Shown: in pieces, positions 1-7,762 of the stretch
Position numbering within the stretch: position 1 is the stretch's first letter
Layout of the letters: each line of letters opens with the position of its first letter
NCBI RefSeq assembly: GCF_020991005.1
Contig: NZ_JAJLLW010000002.1
Location: 434,001-498,000 of the forward strand
Reading direction: 5' to 3'
DNA: 64,000 nt
Origin: Halomonas sp. CUBES01
GTDB lineage: Bacteria > Pseudomonadota > Gammaproteobacteria > Pseudomonadales > Halomonadaceae
Translations under genes and position numbers: made by a program
The notes under the pieces: model-generated
What the model was told of the DNA's origin: nothing
The model's input: the letters and a program-made list of their open reading frames with translations, nothing else
The model's database searches: none

Positions 1-135
1 AACGGCCATCGAAAGCTTCAATTCGAGCCTGGACCCACCCCCGGATTCCATGTACTGATCACGGCAGGTAACCGGCATCGAGGGGGAATAACCGCTAGAT
101 AAACGAATCAGGCACTGTCTCGCAGCCCGTTGCCG
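1..135. other. Left edge, no confident gene
   Basis: This stretch lies downstream of dusA. One plus-strand frame is open from the window edge to a stop at 56-58 and could be the 3' end of a gene that starts outside the window, but the residues are too few to recognise. A GC-rich inverted repeat (CAGCCCG...CGGGCTG, about 123-153) overlaps the dusA stop codon and may fold in the dusA transcript. It is not followed by a T run on the dusA strand, so I do not call it a terminator. Confidence 0.3.
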
Positions 136-1227
136 TCAGGCGGTAGCGGGCTGCCTGTTATCTGGGGAGGTGGCCGCTGATTGCAGAGGGGAGGCATCGT
201 CAGACGGCTCGCGCACCAGGCTCAGCGCCTCGTCGAACAGGCGTAGCCCCGCACCATCTTTATGGGCGTGCTCCGACAGATGCCGACGGAAACGCCGCCC
301 GCCCGGGCACCCCTGAAACAGCCCCAGCAAATGGCGGGTGATGTGGTTGAGCTTGGCGCCTTCGTCCAGGCGTCGCTGAATATAGGGGCGAAAGGCGCGG
401 GCGGCGTCCATACGGCTGGCGGCGGGCCCCGGCGTGCCGAACAGCTGCTCGTCCACGCCTGCCAGCAGCCAGGGATTCTGATAGGCTTCGCGGCCCACCA
501 TCACGCTATCTACGTGCTCTAGCTGCGCCTGGCATTCGGCGAGGGTCTTGATGCCACCATTAATGCCGATGTGCAGCGCCGGGTGCTGCTGCTTCAAACG
601 ATGAACGCGGGGGTAGTTGAGCGGCGGCACGTCGCGGTTTTCCTTGGGCGACAGGCCCTGGAGCCAGGCTTTACGCGCGTGCACGGTGAAGGTATCGCAC
701 CCAGCATCCGCCACGGTGTCGATAAACCGCGCCAGGTCGGCGTCTTCATCCTGCTCATCGACGCCGATGCGGCATTTAACGGTCACCGGGATCGATACCG
801 CCGCCTGCATGGCCTTGACCGCCGCGGCGACTTTATCCGGGTAGCCCATCAAACAGGCGCCGATCATGTTGTTCTGCACCCGGTCGCTCGGGCAGCCGAC
901 GTTCAGATTGACCTCGTCGTACCCCCACGCTTCGGCAATCGCTGCGCACTCGGCAAGCTCAGCGGCATCGCTGCCGCCAAGCTGCAAGGCAATCGGGTGC
1001 TCAACGTCGTCAAAGCCCAGAAAACGCGCACGCGGCGAACCGTGCAGGATAGCCCCGGTGGTCACCATCTCGGTATACAGCAACGCACGCCTGGTCAAGG
1101 TGCGCGCAAAGGCTCTGTAGTCTCTCGTAGTCCAGTCCATCATAGGCGCGACGGAGAAAGTTCTATCCAGCTCCGGGCGGGCAATGCCAGACTTCATGCG
1201 GGTTTGCGCAGTTGTGGTATCATTCAT
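136..1227 (-). CDS. dusA: tRNA-dihydrouridine synthase A, N-terminus replaced by prophage sequence
   Basis: DusA reduces uridine to dihydrouridine at D-loop positions of tRNA using FMN and NADPH. The protein starts its family homology at FSVAPMMDWT and carries the catalytic cysteine in NLNVGCPSDRV and the usual TIM-barrel blocks (VTVKCRIGVD, FTVHARKA, GINGGI). The first 23 or so residues, from the ATG at 1227 to just before FSVAPMMD, are encoded by prophage DNA. The alternative N-terminus (MTNVNPADAARR) remains at 39072-39134. The reading frame is kept, so the fused gene is probably functional and driven from a promoter inside the 100 bp that it shares with the divergent integrase gene. Integration of tyrosine-recombinase phages in this codon stretch of dusA is a known habit of a large integrase family. 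Confidence 0.93.
   Translation of the reverse strand: MNDTTTAQTRMKSGIARPELDRTFSVAPMMDWTTRDYRAFARTLTRRALLYTEMVTTGAILHGSPRARFLGFDDVEHPIALQLGGSDAAELAECAAIAEAWGYDEVNLNVGCPSDRVQNNMIGACLMGYPDKVAAAVKAMQAAVSIPVTVKCRIGVDEQDEDADLARFIDTVADAGCDTFTVHARKAWLQGLSPKENRDVPPLNYPRVHRLKQQHPALHIGINGGIKTLAECQAQLEHVDSVMVGREAYQNPWLLAGVDEQLFGTPGPAASRMDAARAFRPYIQRRLDEGAKLNHITRHLLGLFQGCPGGRRFRRHLSEHAHKDGAGLRLFDEALSLVREPSDDASPLQSAATSPDNRQPATA
1136..1152. other. attL core of the dusA prophage
   Basis: TCCATCATAGGCGCGAC here matches TCCATCATGGGCGCAAC at attR (39076-39092) at 15 of 17 positions. On the minus strand both encode the dusA peptide VAPMMD. The crossover point cannot be placed inside this identity block. Confidence 0.8.
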
Positions 1228-1272
1228 AACTGTTCATATTTACAGTGGTTGAGCGGCGTTTTTCATGGTTCG

Positions 1273-1313
1273 TTGGTACATATTTGGTACGTGAGCCGCT
1301 TTCGATTTGGTAC
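1273..1313. repeat. Three TTGGTAC repeats, candidate integrase arm sites or operators
   Basis: TTGGTAC occurs at 1274, 1284 and 1307, roughly one and two helical turns apart, in the region shared by the divergent dusA and int promoters. A fourth TTTGGTAC lies inside the other prophage end (39027-39034). Repeats near both att cores fit arm-type sites for the tyrosine recombinase or an excisionase, or an int operator. This is inference from position and repetition. Confidence 0.45.
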
Positions 1314-1328
1314 ATCTGAGAGGCAAGT

Positions 1329-2384
1329 ATGGCAACGATTCGCAAGCGCCGTAAAAAGGACGGCAGTTTCTCATATATGGTGCAAATTCGCATCGCCAGG
1401 CGTGATCAACCTGACTACTCAGAGACGAAAACATTCCCCAGAAAAGCCATGGCTGAAGAATGGGCGAAGCGGCGCGAACTCGAATTGGCGTCACCAGGTG
1501 GTGTACTTACAGCTAAATGGAAGGGAGTTACTTTACATGATGCCATGGAACGTTACCTTCATGAATTTGTTGATGAGACAGGGGGGAGCAAACTCAGAGC
1601 GATTGAGCAGTTAAAGCGTTTTCCGATCGCACGCGTCAAAATCACTGAGCTCAGTAGTGAGCAGATCATTGAGCATATTCAGATGCGACGAAGCAGTGGA
1701 GTGAAACCATCGACTGCAACGCAAGATGTCACCTGGCTGGGTATCATCTTGAGAACGGCGACCGCGGCCTGGCGAATGCCCGTAAATTTGAATGAATTTG
1801 AATCAGCTAAGCTATTGCTGAATAGCAAAGGTCTGATCAGTCGGCCAGATTCTCGCTCCCGACGTCCCACCGCAGATGAAATCGAAAAGATCCGGGCTTA
1901 CTTCGTGCGGTCCCAGAAAATCCGGCCGAGTGCGCTAATCCCCATGGAAGACATCATGGATTTTGCGATCGCCTCAGCGCGTCGGCAGGCTGAGATTACC
2001 CGGCTTACCTGGGATGACCTGGATACAGAAGCGATGACCTGCTGGGTGCGTGATGCCAAGCATCCACGCCAGAAGTGGGGCAACCACAAACGCTTTAAGC
2101 TCACGCATGAAGCGATGGCCATCATCCAGAGGCAGCCACGCATCCAGGGAGAGCCCCGGATTTTTCCCTACGGTCCCAAATCTATTGGTACACGCTGGCG
2201 AGCCGCTACGACCGCAAAACGTATTGACGATCTTCGCTTCCACGACCTGCGCCATGAGGCTACTTCGCGGCTATTTGAGGCAGGATATGAGATCGTGGAG
2301 GTGCAGCAGTTCACGCTGCACGAGAGTTGGGATGTGTTGAAGCGGTATACCCACCTTAGACCTGAGACGCTGCAACTGCGTTAG
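1329..2384 (+). CDS. int: Tyrosine recombinase integrase (dusA-specific type)
   Basis: The enzyme catalyses site-specific integration and excision of the prophage at dusA. The 351-aa protein has an N-terminal arm-binding/SAM-like half and a C-terminal catalytic domain with R218/R219 (ASARRQAEI), H305-x-x-R308 (HDLRHEA), H331/W334 and the tyrosine nucleophile Y340 (KRYTHL). It sits 100 bp from dusA and reads away from it, the usual arrangement for dusA-targeting elements. Its length is typical of phage integrases. No neighbouring Cox is recognised; the AlpA-like protein at 3921-4145 could serve as the excisionase or directionality factor. Confidence 0.93.
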   Translation: MATIRKRRKKDGSFSYMVQIRIARRDQPDYSETKTFPRKAMAEEWAKRRELELASPGGVLTAKWKGVTLHDAMERYLHEFVDETGGSKLRAIEQLKRFPIARVKITELSSEQIIEHIQMRRSSGVKPSTATQDVTWLGIILRTATAAWRMPVNLNEFESAKLLLNSKGLISRPDSRSRRPTADEIEKIRAYFVRSQKIRPSALIPMEDIMDFAIASARRQAEITRLTWDDLDTEAMTCWVRDAKHPRQKWGNHKRFKLTHEAMAIIQRQPRIQGEPRIFPYGPKSIGTRWRAATTAKRIDDLRFHDLRHEATSRLFEAGYEIVEVQQFTLHESWDVLKRYTHLRPETLQLR

Positions 2385-2434
2385 TCTTATACCGTTATCA
2401 TGGGTTGGGCATAACCATCTAAAAGGCGGCTTAC

Positions 2435-2650
2435 TTAGTCAGGGCCGCCATTGCGTTCACACTTCCTGACCCGAGCGCGGCAGTCATCCAGCTTTCCCTG
2501 TAGCTCCTTGATACGCCTTACCAAAACATCCTCTGGCGGCATTTGGTTACTTTCCATGGCGCGTATCGAGGCGCTCAAGCGTTTGATCTCTTCTGGGTAG
2601 AGCGCTCGCTGGCTAGCGGCCTCGATTAGCCGCTCGATATTCCTGTCCAT
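2435..2650 (-). CDS. Small hypothetical phage protein
   Basis: This is a 71-aa charged, probably helical protein (MDRNIERLIEAASQ...), with ATG at 2650 one base after the stop of the antirepressor gene (TGA-A-ATG), so translation is likely coupled. A longer upstream start at 2731 would overlap the antirepressor by 80 bp and is less likely. The C-terminal half (VRRIKELQGKLDDCRARVRKCER) looks like a short coiled coil. I do not recognise a family. It is the last gene of the leftward early operon before the integrase. Confidence 0.6.
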   Translation of the reverse strand: MDRNIERLIEAASQRALYPEEIKRLSASIRAMESNQMPPEDVLVRRIKELQGKLDDCRARVRKCERNGGPD

Positions 2651-2651
2651 T

Positions 2652-3437
2652 TCAGGTTTGCTCCGTATGGGGGTGGGAAAGGTTAAAGTGTGAGGCTTTA
2701 GTGAGCTTATCAGTCGCTTGCTGCTCATCAAGGGATTGGGTCGGGATACCCAATACGTTATTTATCTGACGTAACTGGCAATGCAGCGTGTAGCGTTCAT
2801 GAGCACCTTGGGCCTGATCTAACTGGCGAGCGCATGAACGGCTTTGTTCCTGCAAAATCAGCAGGTAGCGAAACTTGGGCGTATCGCCAATCTCTGCCCG
2901 TACTTCTTCCAGTGGGCGCACGCTGTCCGCCTGCTGTTGCAACAGCTCAATCGCCTGGCGTTCGCGCTGGATGAAGTAGCGGCGCACACTGCGACCCATG
3001 GCGTTGTTTTCGATCATGGCCAGCTCTTTGGCCATATTGAGAGTGAGATGGTATTCGATGCTCGGACGGCCTATCCGACTTTTCCCCGGATCTGGGGAAA
3101 AGTCTCTGCCCTGACTTTTCGCCAAATTTGGCGAAAAGTCCTCGTCAGCGTAAGTAATTGATTCTAGGGCTCGCCAATTTTGGTGGGCTTCCTCGCCTTC
3201 GTAACTTTTTGATTCCAGGGCTTCCCCGTTCTGGGAGGCGGTTTTGTGACCTTCGCCGGGCGTCATGTTGATAGTGAGAAAGTCCTCACCTTCGACGAAG
3301 CCGTATTTCTGAATACGATCCTTCATCCAGTTAGAAAAATCACGCCCGACTTCCAGGAAGGCATGCAGATCGCGGGCGTTGCAGAGCAACTGCTGGCTGT
3401 CGGATTGAAAAACGGGAATTAACTGACTATTCATCAT
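2652..3437 (-). CDS. AntA/AntB-type phage antirepressor with expanded linker
   Basis: The N-terminal 60 residues (LIPVFQ...VCNARDLHAFLEVGRDFSNWMKDRI-type block) are the AntA/AntB antirepressor domain, continued by GRPSIEYHLTLNMAKELAMIENN, typical of proteins that antagonise a phage repressor. Between these blocks is an unusual insert of about 60 residues built of repeated peptides (ALESxxYxxEE twice, then EDFSPNLAKS and RDFSPDPGKS). The DNA for the last two peptides forms two 28-bp palindromes. The C-terminus is a helical segment of about 110 residues of unknown role. It is the second last gene of the leftward early operon and is preceded by a 125-bp gap containing the prtN terminator. Confidence 0.75.
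   Translation of the reverse strand: MMNSQLIPVFQSDSQQLLCNARDLHAFLEVGRDFSNWMKDRIQKYGFVEGEDFLTINMTPGEGHKTASQNGEALESKSYEGEEAHQNWRALESITYADEDFSPNLAKSQGRDFSPDPGKSRIGRPSIEYHLTLNMAKELAMIENNAMGRSVRRYFIQRERQAIELLQQQADSVRPLEEVRAEIGDTPKFRYLLILQEQSRSCARQLDQAQGAHERYTLHCQLRQINNVLGIPTQSLDEQQATDKLTKASHFNLSHPHTEQT
3077..3140. repeat. Two 28-bp palindromes inside the antirepressor gene
   Basis: The palindrome at 3077-3104 has 11-bp arms (GACTTTTCCCC) around a 6-nt centre. The one at 3113-3140 is a perfect 28-bp palindrome. They share the outer arms GACTTTTC...GAAAAGTC, are 36 bp apart start to start, and encode the repeated peptides DFSPNLAKS and DFSPDPGKS. A looser repeat of roughly 50 bp lies just upstream in the same insert (about 3150-3240). 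Confidence 0.85.
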
Positions 3438-3529
3438 TGTCTCCGTGGCAGTGGGCGAGGAAGCCAGAGGGCGATTGGTTGGCTAATACGTAAAGGTCGA
3501 AGCAGGATTCGGGAAATGTTAAACGCTGA

Positions 3530-3557
3530 AAAAATAGCCGGCCAGAACTAAGCCGGC
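3530..3557 (-). terminator. Rho-independent terminator after the PrtN-like gene
   Basis: On the minus strand GCCGGC-N9-GCCGGC is followed by TATTTTTTC. It lies just downstream of the PrtN-like gene and before the antirepressor. Confidence 0.6.
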
Positions 3558-3563
3558 GATCTC

Positions 3564-3821
3564 TCAGTCATTCACCATCTTCCACTGTTCCCTAGCCTCA
3601 GCTCGTTTCTCATCAATGTACTGCGCCAGGTCGATTGCGCTGACCAGCCAGGGGCTTTTTTGCGAGTCGCCGGCGCGGTAGGCGGGTACCGGCAGGGCTT
3701 GTGCACCGGCGCGAAAGCCAGCGGTTCTCGGCGTAATGCCGAAAAAGCGTGGGGCGACTTCTTCCAGCGGTAGCTCGGTGCGGCCGTCGAATTCGGCGAG
3801 TAATCCGAAGTATGTGTTCAT
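3564..3821 (-). CDS. PrtN-like pyocin-activator family protein
   Basis: This 85-aa protein (MNTYFGLLAEFDGR...) matches the PrtN family of small activators first known from pyocin clusters: the N-terminal YFGLLAEFDGRTELPLEEV block, then a basic/aromatic segment and SPWLVSAIDLAQYIDEKR near the C-terminus. The start at 3821 is preceded by GGGAGG at good spacing; the longer upstream start (3848) has no such site and overlaps the repeat block. In pyocins PrtN activates expression after RecA-triggered loss of the PrtR repressor. Here it probably has an activator role in the early or lytic switch, which is inference. Confidence 0.75.
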   Translation of the reverse strand: MNTYFGLLAEFDGRTELPLEEVAPRFFGITPRTAGFRAGAQALPVPAYRAGDSQKSPWLVSAIDLAQYIDEKRAEAREQWKMVND

Positions 3822-3840
3822 TGTTGCCTCCCTTGGCGCT

Positions 3841-3913
3841 GCTTCCACGTCAGGAAGCGCTGTTGAATGCGGCGGGACGTGGCCGCCGCAGTTGGGTTGT
3901 GGTCTAACTCGGC
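3841..3913 (-). pseudogene. Duplicated 3' fragment of the gene at 4142-4435
   Basis: The 73 bp here match 4165-4237 at about 86% (63 of 73 positions). Read on the minus strand they encode a degraded copy of the C-terminus of the neighbouring hypothetical protein (AELDHNPTAAATSRRIQQRF against AELDHNSTAAATFRRIRQRF). The two copies flank the alpA-like gene as direct repeats, suggesting that alpA entered by duplication or recombination. Confidence 0.75.
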
Positions 3914-3920
3914 AAGGTTT

Positions 3921-4145
3921 TTAGTTATTGAGGTTTTTCCGTGATGCTGTTCGTGCGGCTACGCAGTTCGCAATCCAGCTTTCAACCTCTTCTTCCAGCC
4001 AAGCAACACTCTTGCCTCCGATAGGAACTGGTGCGGGGAAAGTTCCCTGTCTAATGCCTTCATAGATTGCAGACCGACTTTTTCCAGTGCGGCTTTCTAC
4101 TTCCCTTCTACGTAGCAAGCGGCGGCCTGTTGATGATGTAGTCAT
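3921..4145 (-). CDS. alpA: AlpA-family small DNA-binding regulator
   Basis: This 74-aa protein has the AlpA/MerR-like winged helix: LLRRREVESRTGKSRSAIYEGIRQGTFPAPVPIGGKSVAWLEEEVESWI, a wing-helix arrangement common to AlpA, P4 Vis and phage excisionases. It may activate or repress early promoters or act with the integrase in excision. It overlaps the next upstream gene by 4 bp (ATGA type) and is flanked by 73-bp direct repeats of that gene's 3' end, so it looks like a cassette inserted into the early operon. Confidence 0.8.
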   Translation of the reverse strand: MTTSSTGRRLLRRREVESRTGKSRSAIYEGIRQGTFPAPVPIGGKSVAWLEEEVESWIANCVAARTASRKNLNN

Positions 4146-4435
4146 GGTTTAACACCTCTTGTTTGCTTCCATTTCTGGAAGCGTTGGCGAATGCGGCGGA
4201 ACGTGGCCGCCGCGGTTGAGTTGTGGTCTAGCTCGGCTCGGCTTTGGATCTGGCAGGCGGCGCAGAGCCAGTCGCGGGCGTCGTCCTGGTTGTGGGTGCC
4301 GTCGGGCAGGGTGCTTTCTGTCATCCCGAATTTGGCGCGCTTGCGGCGGTCGAGGTAGAGCTGAAAGGCGCGATCTTGGCAGAGCATGGCGGCTTGCCTT
4401 GCGAGGCGGCCCCCTTTGGTGTGTTCAGCGCACAT
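4142..4435 (-). CDS. Hypothetical phage protein with paired cysteines
   Basis: This is a 97-aa protein starting at the ATG at 4435 (MCAEHTKGGRLARQAAMLCQ), preceded by GGGGGA. It contains one CxxC (LCAACQ) and many basic residues near the end (RRIRQRFQKWKQTRG), suggesting a small nucleic-acid-associated protein. It overlaps the TraR/DksA-like gene upstream by 11 bp and alpA downstream by 4 bp, placing it in the tightly packed leftward early operon. I do not recognise a family. Its 3' end is duplicated at 3841-3913. Confidence 0.65.
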   Translation of the reverse strand: MCAEHTKGGRLARQAAMLCQDRAFQLYLDRRKRAKFGMTESTLPDGTHNQDDARDWLCAACQIQSRAELDHNSTAAATFRRIRQRFQKWKQTRGVKP

Positions 4436-4640
4436 GCTTCCCCCGTTGTTCCCGAATGCCCTGGCATTCAATGCAGGTCGTCGCCCAGGGCAGGGCGTCG
4501 CGGCGGGCCTTGGGGATCTCTTGGCCGCAGTCTTCGCACTCCGGGTCTGGGTTGGGTATGCGCAGGGCGAGGCGGTTGCTCAAGGCGGCCTGCATGCGTC
4601 GTTCCATGAGGTCGGTGGCGATATCGGCGTTGTCGGCCAT
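4425..4640 (-). CDS. TraR/DksA C4-type zinc-finger protein
   Basis: This 71-aa protein has the TraR/DksA zinc finger in the C-terminal half: CEDCGQEIPKARRDALPWATTCIECQ, with four cysteines. TraR proteins of phages and plasmids bind the RNA polymerase secondary channel and shift host promoter use without ppGpp. P2-like phages commonly carry a homologue. It stands in the early operon with 2-bp spacing to the upstream gene. Confidence 0.85.
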   Translation of the reverse strand: MADNADIATDLMERRMQAALSNRLALRIPNPDPECEDCGQEIPKARRDALPWATTCIECQGIREQRGKHVR

Positions 4641-4642
4641 GG

Positions 4643-5038
4643 TTATTGCTCCTCTTTTTCAATGGCGGCAAAGCGCTGCATGAGCTGGTGGCCATGCGGT
4701 ATGTATTCGTGCAGCTCGCGATCACTGACAGCTGACCACCTGATAACGGCCAGGGCGGCTTGCTGGAGGTCGTGGTCCAGGGCGCGCAGGCAGGTAAGGT
4801 TCAGTGGCCAGGCGTAACTGTTGTAAACAGCGAGCAGTACGCGGCGGCATTGTTGCGGCTGGTGGCTGTCGCCCTGGGCTATCTCCACCAGCTGATTAAG
4901 GGCTAACAGCCCTTCCACCGAGACCTGGGTGCGTTGCATGTTGGCTTTGTTTTCGGCTGCAACTTTTGCCGCCAGCGCTTCACGGTTGCGCTCGCGCAGG
5001 CGCTGGGTGAGGCGTGGCATATTGGTTTCAGGGGTCAT
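4643..5038 (-). CDS. Hypothetical phage protein (DUF7673-like)
   Basis: The likely start is the ATG at 5038 (MTPETNMPRLTQRLRERNRE), preceded by AGGAG at good spacing; upstream in-frame codons run antisense-like through the primase gene and are not coding. The 131-aa product has a basic helical N-terminus and a segment (LNQLVEIAQGDSHQ...RRVLLAVYNSYAWPLNLTCLRALDHDL) resembling a small conserved phage/plasmid family that I recall as DUF7673, of unknown function. It is 11 bp downstream of the primase, so co-transcribed with it. Confidence 0.65.
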   Translation of the reverse strand: MTPETNMPRLTQRLRERNREALAAKVAAENKANMQRTQVSVEGLLALNQLVEIAQGDSHQPQQCRRVLLAVYNSYAWPLNLTCLRALDHDLQQAALAVIRWSAVSDRELHEYIPHGHQLMQRFAAIEKEEQ

Positions 5039-5049
5039 CACAGGCTCCT

Positions 5050-7716
5050 TTATGCTTGAAACACCCAGCACTTCACGCTGCCGCCGTGCAGGCGGACGCG
5101 GGAGTTCACGGTGCGGTTGGAATCGATAAATTTGCGGGTCTTGCTGCTTTTCAGGTAACGCTTCAGCTCGCGCACTTCCGGGGTGCGCAGCTTGTATTCG
5201 GCGCAGGTGCGCTCGAAGTCTTTGAGGTTGATGGCGATCAAGTCGCTGCCCTTGCCGTAGTGGTTGAGCATGGGCTCGTCGCGTAGGCCCTCGATGTAGT
5301 CGAAGGCTTCCCAGAATTCGGCGACCAGGGGATGGTCGGCGTTGATGGACTGCTGCCGTTCGCGGGCCATGGTCACGATGTGGCCGGTGGCCATGTCCAA
5401 GGTTTGCTGGTCGAACAGGTTCAAACCTTCCGGCCCCAGGCATGACACCAGGGCCATCAGCTGGCCGTGGCACTTGGCGATACGCAGCACTTTGATGTCC
5501 GGGTCGTCGGCCAGTTGGTCGGCGAACTGGCGGGCGCGTTGGGTCACCAGATCCAGCAGCGCGGCTTCGCGCTGGGCGACTTCCAGGGCGAACTGGCTGA
5601 CGTGCTCGATCTCGGTACGCTCGAGCGCCTCGGCCATCAGCTTGGTGTTCCTGTTCTGGCCTTCTCGGGTAAAGTGCAGGTGGCAGATACGCGTCTGGAT
5701 GGCTTCGCCCGCCTGCACCGGGGCGTTCTGGCTGATCACGATGCTGCCGCGAAAGGGCGGCTCGTAGGTGTCGTTGCCGCTGTTCTTCACGCCCCGTGCA
5801 CGGATCGAGCGGCCGTTAAAGGCGGTTTTGAGCTCGTCCCAGTCGAACTGCTTCTGCTTGGCGCCGCCTTCCTGCTCGCGGTCGGACTCGATCAGCACCA
5901 CCGGCAGGTTGCTCACCTGGGCGAAGTTGCGCGAGCGTGCCGGCATGGTGGCCTTGCTGGGGTCGAAGCCTTCATAGTCGCGGCGGCCGCACAGCTTCCA
6001 GAGAAACTCGATCAGCGTGGATTTACCCGCACCGGCTTCGCCGACGATCTCCAGAAACGGGAAGCTGCCCATCTCGGCGCGGATCTGCTCGGCCAGCAGG
6101 CTGCCCAGCCAAAAGGCCAGGGCGACGACACCCCGTGTACCAAAGGCGCCCAGCAGCTGCTCGGTCCATTCGCGCTGGAAGGCTTTGCGATCGTCATTGA
6201 TGTGCAGCGCGACGGACTGGCTGAGGGTTTTCAGTTGTCGACGCGGGCCAAGCTCGAAAAAGTCTTCGCTGTTGATGGGGACCACCCGACCACCGGCCAC
6301 GGCGAGATCGCCGAACACATAGGCGCCGTGGTCCTTGCTGTAGCCGATGAAGTCGATGGTCTCGACGGTTTTGATGTTGCCGATCTGGTCCTGCAGCAGG
6401 CTATCCAGCTGCTGGCTGGTACCGGTCCATACCGCGCCGGGCGCCACGCCCAGCAGGCGCTTTTTGTATTCGCTGGCACTGGCCAGCTGGCCACCGCTGA
6501 AGGTGTTCTTGATCGGTGGGCGACCGTCGGGGAATTCCACGCGGTAGTAGTACCAGCTCTCATCGGTCACCGCGTTGGCCTGGTAATACAGCGCCGTGGG
6601 GTAACAGGTGCAGATGCGCTTAACGCTGCCCGCTTGCTCCAGGGCGGCATCGCGCATGGCCGGGTCAAGCTGTTCCTGGTCTTCACCATCCACGCCATCG
6701 GCACGCAGGGCGCGGTCGAAGGCGTCCATGTCCAGCTTCCACCACCACACCTGGCGTTTGAACTCGAACCAGAACTCCCGCTGCTCGCGGCGCTTGTACA
6801 TCAGCAGCGCCTTGGCCATGGCCGTGGGCGCTAACAGCAGGTCGCCGTGGTAGCGGTAGGTTTCCTGGTCCTTCTCGGTCAGCTCACCGCGCTGGTGGGC
6901 ATCGTTCCAGTCGTGCTCGGCATCGGGGATCTGTGCGGCCTTGCACTCCCAACCGGCAGCCCGGGCACGCCTTACATGCTTGAGCGTGGCGTTGTGGCCA
7001 GCGCGGTTGTTATCCAGCGCCCACACCAGGGCGGGGCGGCTGGTACCGGCGTGGTGTGCGGCGTCCGCCAGGGCTTTCAGCGCTACATCGGGGTAGTTGC
7101 CGCAGCTCATGGCGGAAACGGCGGCGATGCCGTGGTGGTAAAGGGCGATGGCATCAAAAATGCCTTCCACTACCCACACTTCGCCAGCGGCGACCAGGTC
7201 GTTAAGCGTCAGCGCGGGCGGGCACCACCACTGGCCTTTATAGCGGCCCACGAAATTGGCTTTTTGCTTGCCGAAGCGCTCCGGGTTATCCAGCAGGCGC
7301 TCCCAATAAGCGCCGCCGGGCAGTTGAAAGCGAACGGTGGCGGTGCCGCCAATCGCGGGCTTCCAGTAGCTCTCCTGGGTGTACCAGCCCTGAATGCGGC
7401 TAAGCTCGAAGCCGCGACCATCACGCAGGTAACCATCCGCCACCGGTGTGCTGGACGTGGGCGTTTCATCGGCTTTGGGGGTGTAACGCTCGCTCCAGGA
7501 GCGGAACAGGTCTGGGAACAGCGCCTTGACGTGAAGCTGCGCCCCGCAGTTGTTCTCGCGCCCGCATTTCAGCATCCACGGCGCGTCGGCATTGATATAC
7601 GCCTCGCGCTTCCCGCACTCGGGGCAGCGCACCCGTTGCAGGTAGGGGCCGCGCTCAATGGCCTCAAAATCACTTATCAAGCGCGTAACAATGTCCTGGC
7701 GCAGCGATGGATTCAC
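5050..7716 (-). CDS. P4-alpha-like DNA primase/helicase
   Basis: This 888-aa multidomain replication protein has, in order: a primase zinc finger (CPECG...CGRENNCG, residues about 28-58); a TOPRIM domain with E184 (VVEGIFDAI) and D235 (ALDNN); a linker of roughly 250 residues; and a C-terminal helicase domain with Walker A GEAGAGKST (559-567), Walker B VVLIESD and a sensor-like VISQNAP. The architecture is that of the P4 alpha protein and related phage primase-helicases that also recognise the origin. P2 itself replicates by the gpA nickase, which is absent here. I infer theta or P4-like replication, possibly from the iteron array at 38615-38921. The start at 7716 is preceded by AAGGAGGCGAG. 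Confidence 0.88.
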   Translation of the reverse strand: MNPSLRQDIVTRLISDFEAIERGPYLQRVRCPECGKREAYINADAPWMLKCGRENNCGAQLHVKALFPDLFRSWSERYTPKADETPTSSTPVADGYLRDGRGFELSRIQGWYTQESYWKPAIGGTATVRFQLPGGAYWERLLDNPERFGKQKANFVGRYKGQWWCPPALTLNDLVAAGEVWVVEGIFDAIALYHHGIAAVSAMSCGNYPDVALKALADAAHHAGTSRPALVWALDNNRAGHNATLKHVRRARAAGWECKAAQIPDAEHDWNDAHQRGELTEKDQETYRYHGDLLLAPTAMAKALLMYKRREQREFWFEFKRQVWWWKLDMDAFDRALRADGVDGEDQEQLDPAMRDAALEQAGSVKRICTCYPTALYYQANAVTDESWYYYRVEFPDGRPPIKNTFSGGQLASASEYKKRLLGVAPGAVWTGTSQQLDSLLQDQIGNIKTVETIDFIGYSKDHGAYVFGDLAVAGGRVVPINSEDFFELGPRRQLKTLSQSVALHINDDRKAFQREWTEQLLGAFGTRGVVALAFWLGSLLAEQIRAEMGSFPFLEIVGEAGAGKSTLIEFLWKLCGRRDYEGFDPSKATMPARSRNFAQVSNLPVVLIESDREQEGGAKQKQFDWDELKTAFNGRSIRARGVKNSGNDTYEPPFRGSIVISQNAPVQAGEAIQTRICHLHFTREGQNRNTKLMAEALERTEIEHVSQFALEVAQREAALLDLVTQRARQFADQLADDPDIKVLRIAKCHGQLMALVSCLGPEGLNLFDQQTLDMATGHIVTMARERQQSINADHPLVAEFWEAFDYIEGLRDEPMLNHYGKGSDLIAINLKDFERTCAEYKLRTPEVRELKRYLKSSKTRKFIDSNRTVNSRVRLHGGSVKCWVFQA

Positions 7717-7762
7717 GCTCGCCTCCTTAATGTCAGAGTCATTGGCTGGGCCGGTCAGGCGT

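Noticed and set aside
571..1614. Plus-strand open frame across dusA and int
   Set aside because: It runs antisense to dusA and out of frame with int, mirroring known genes.
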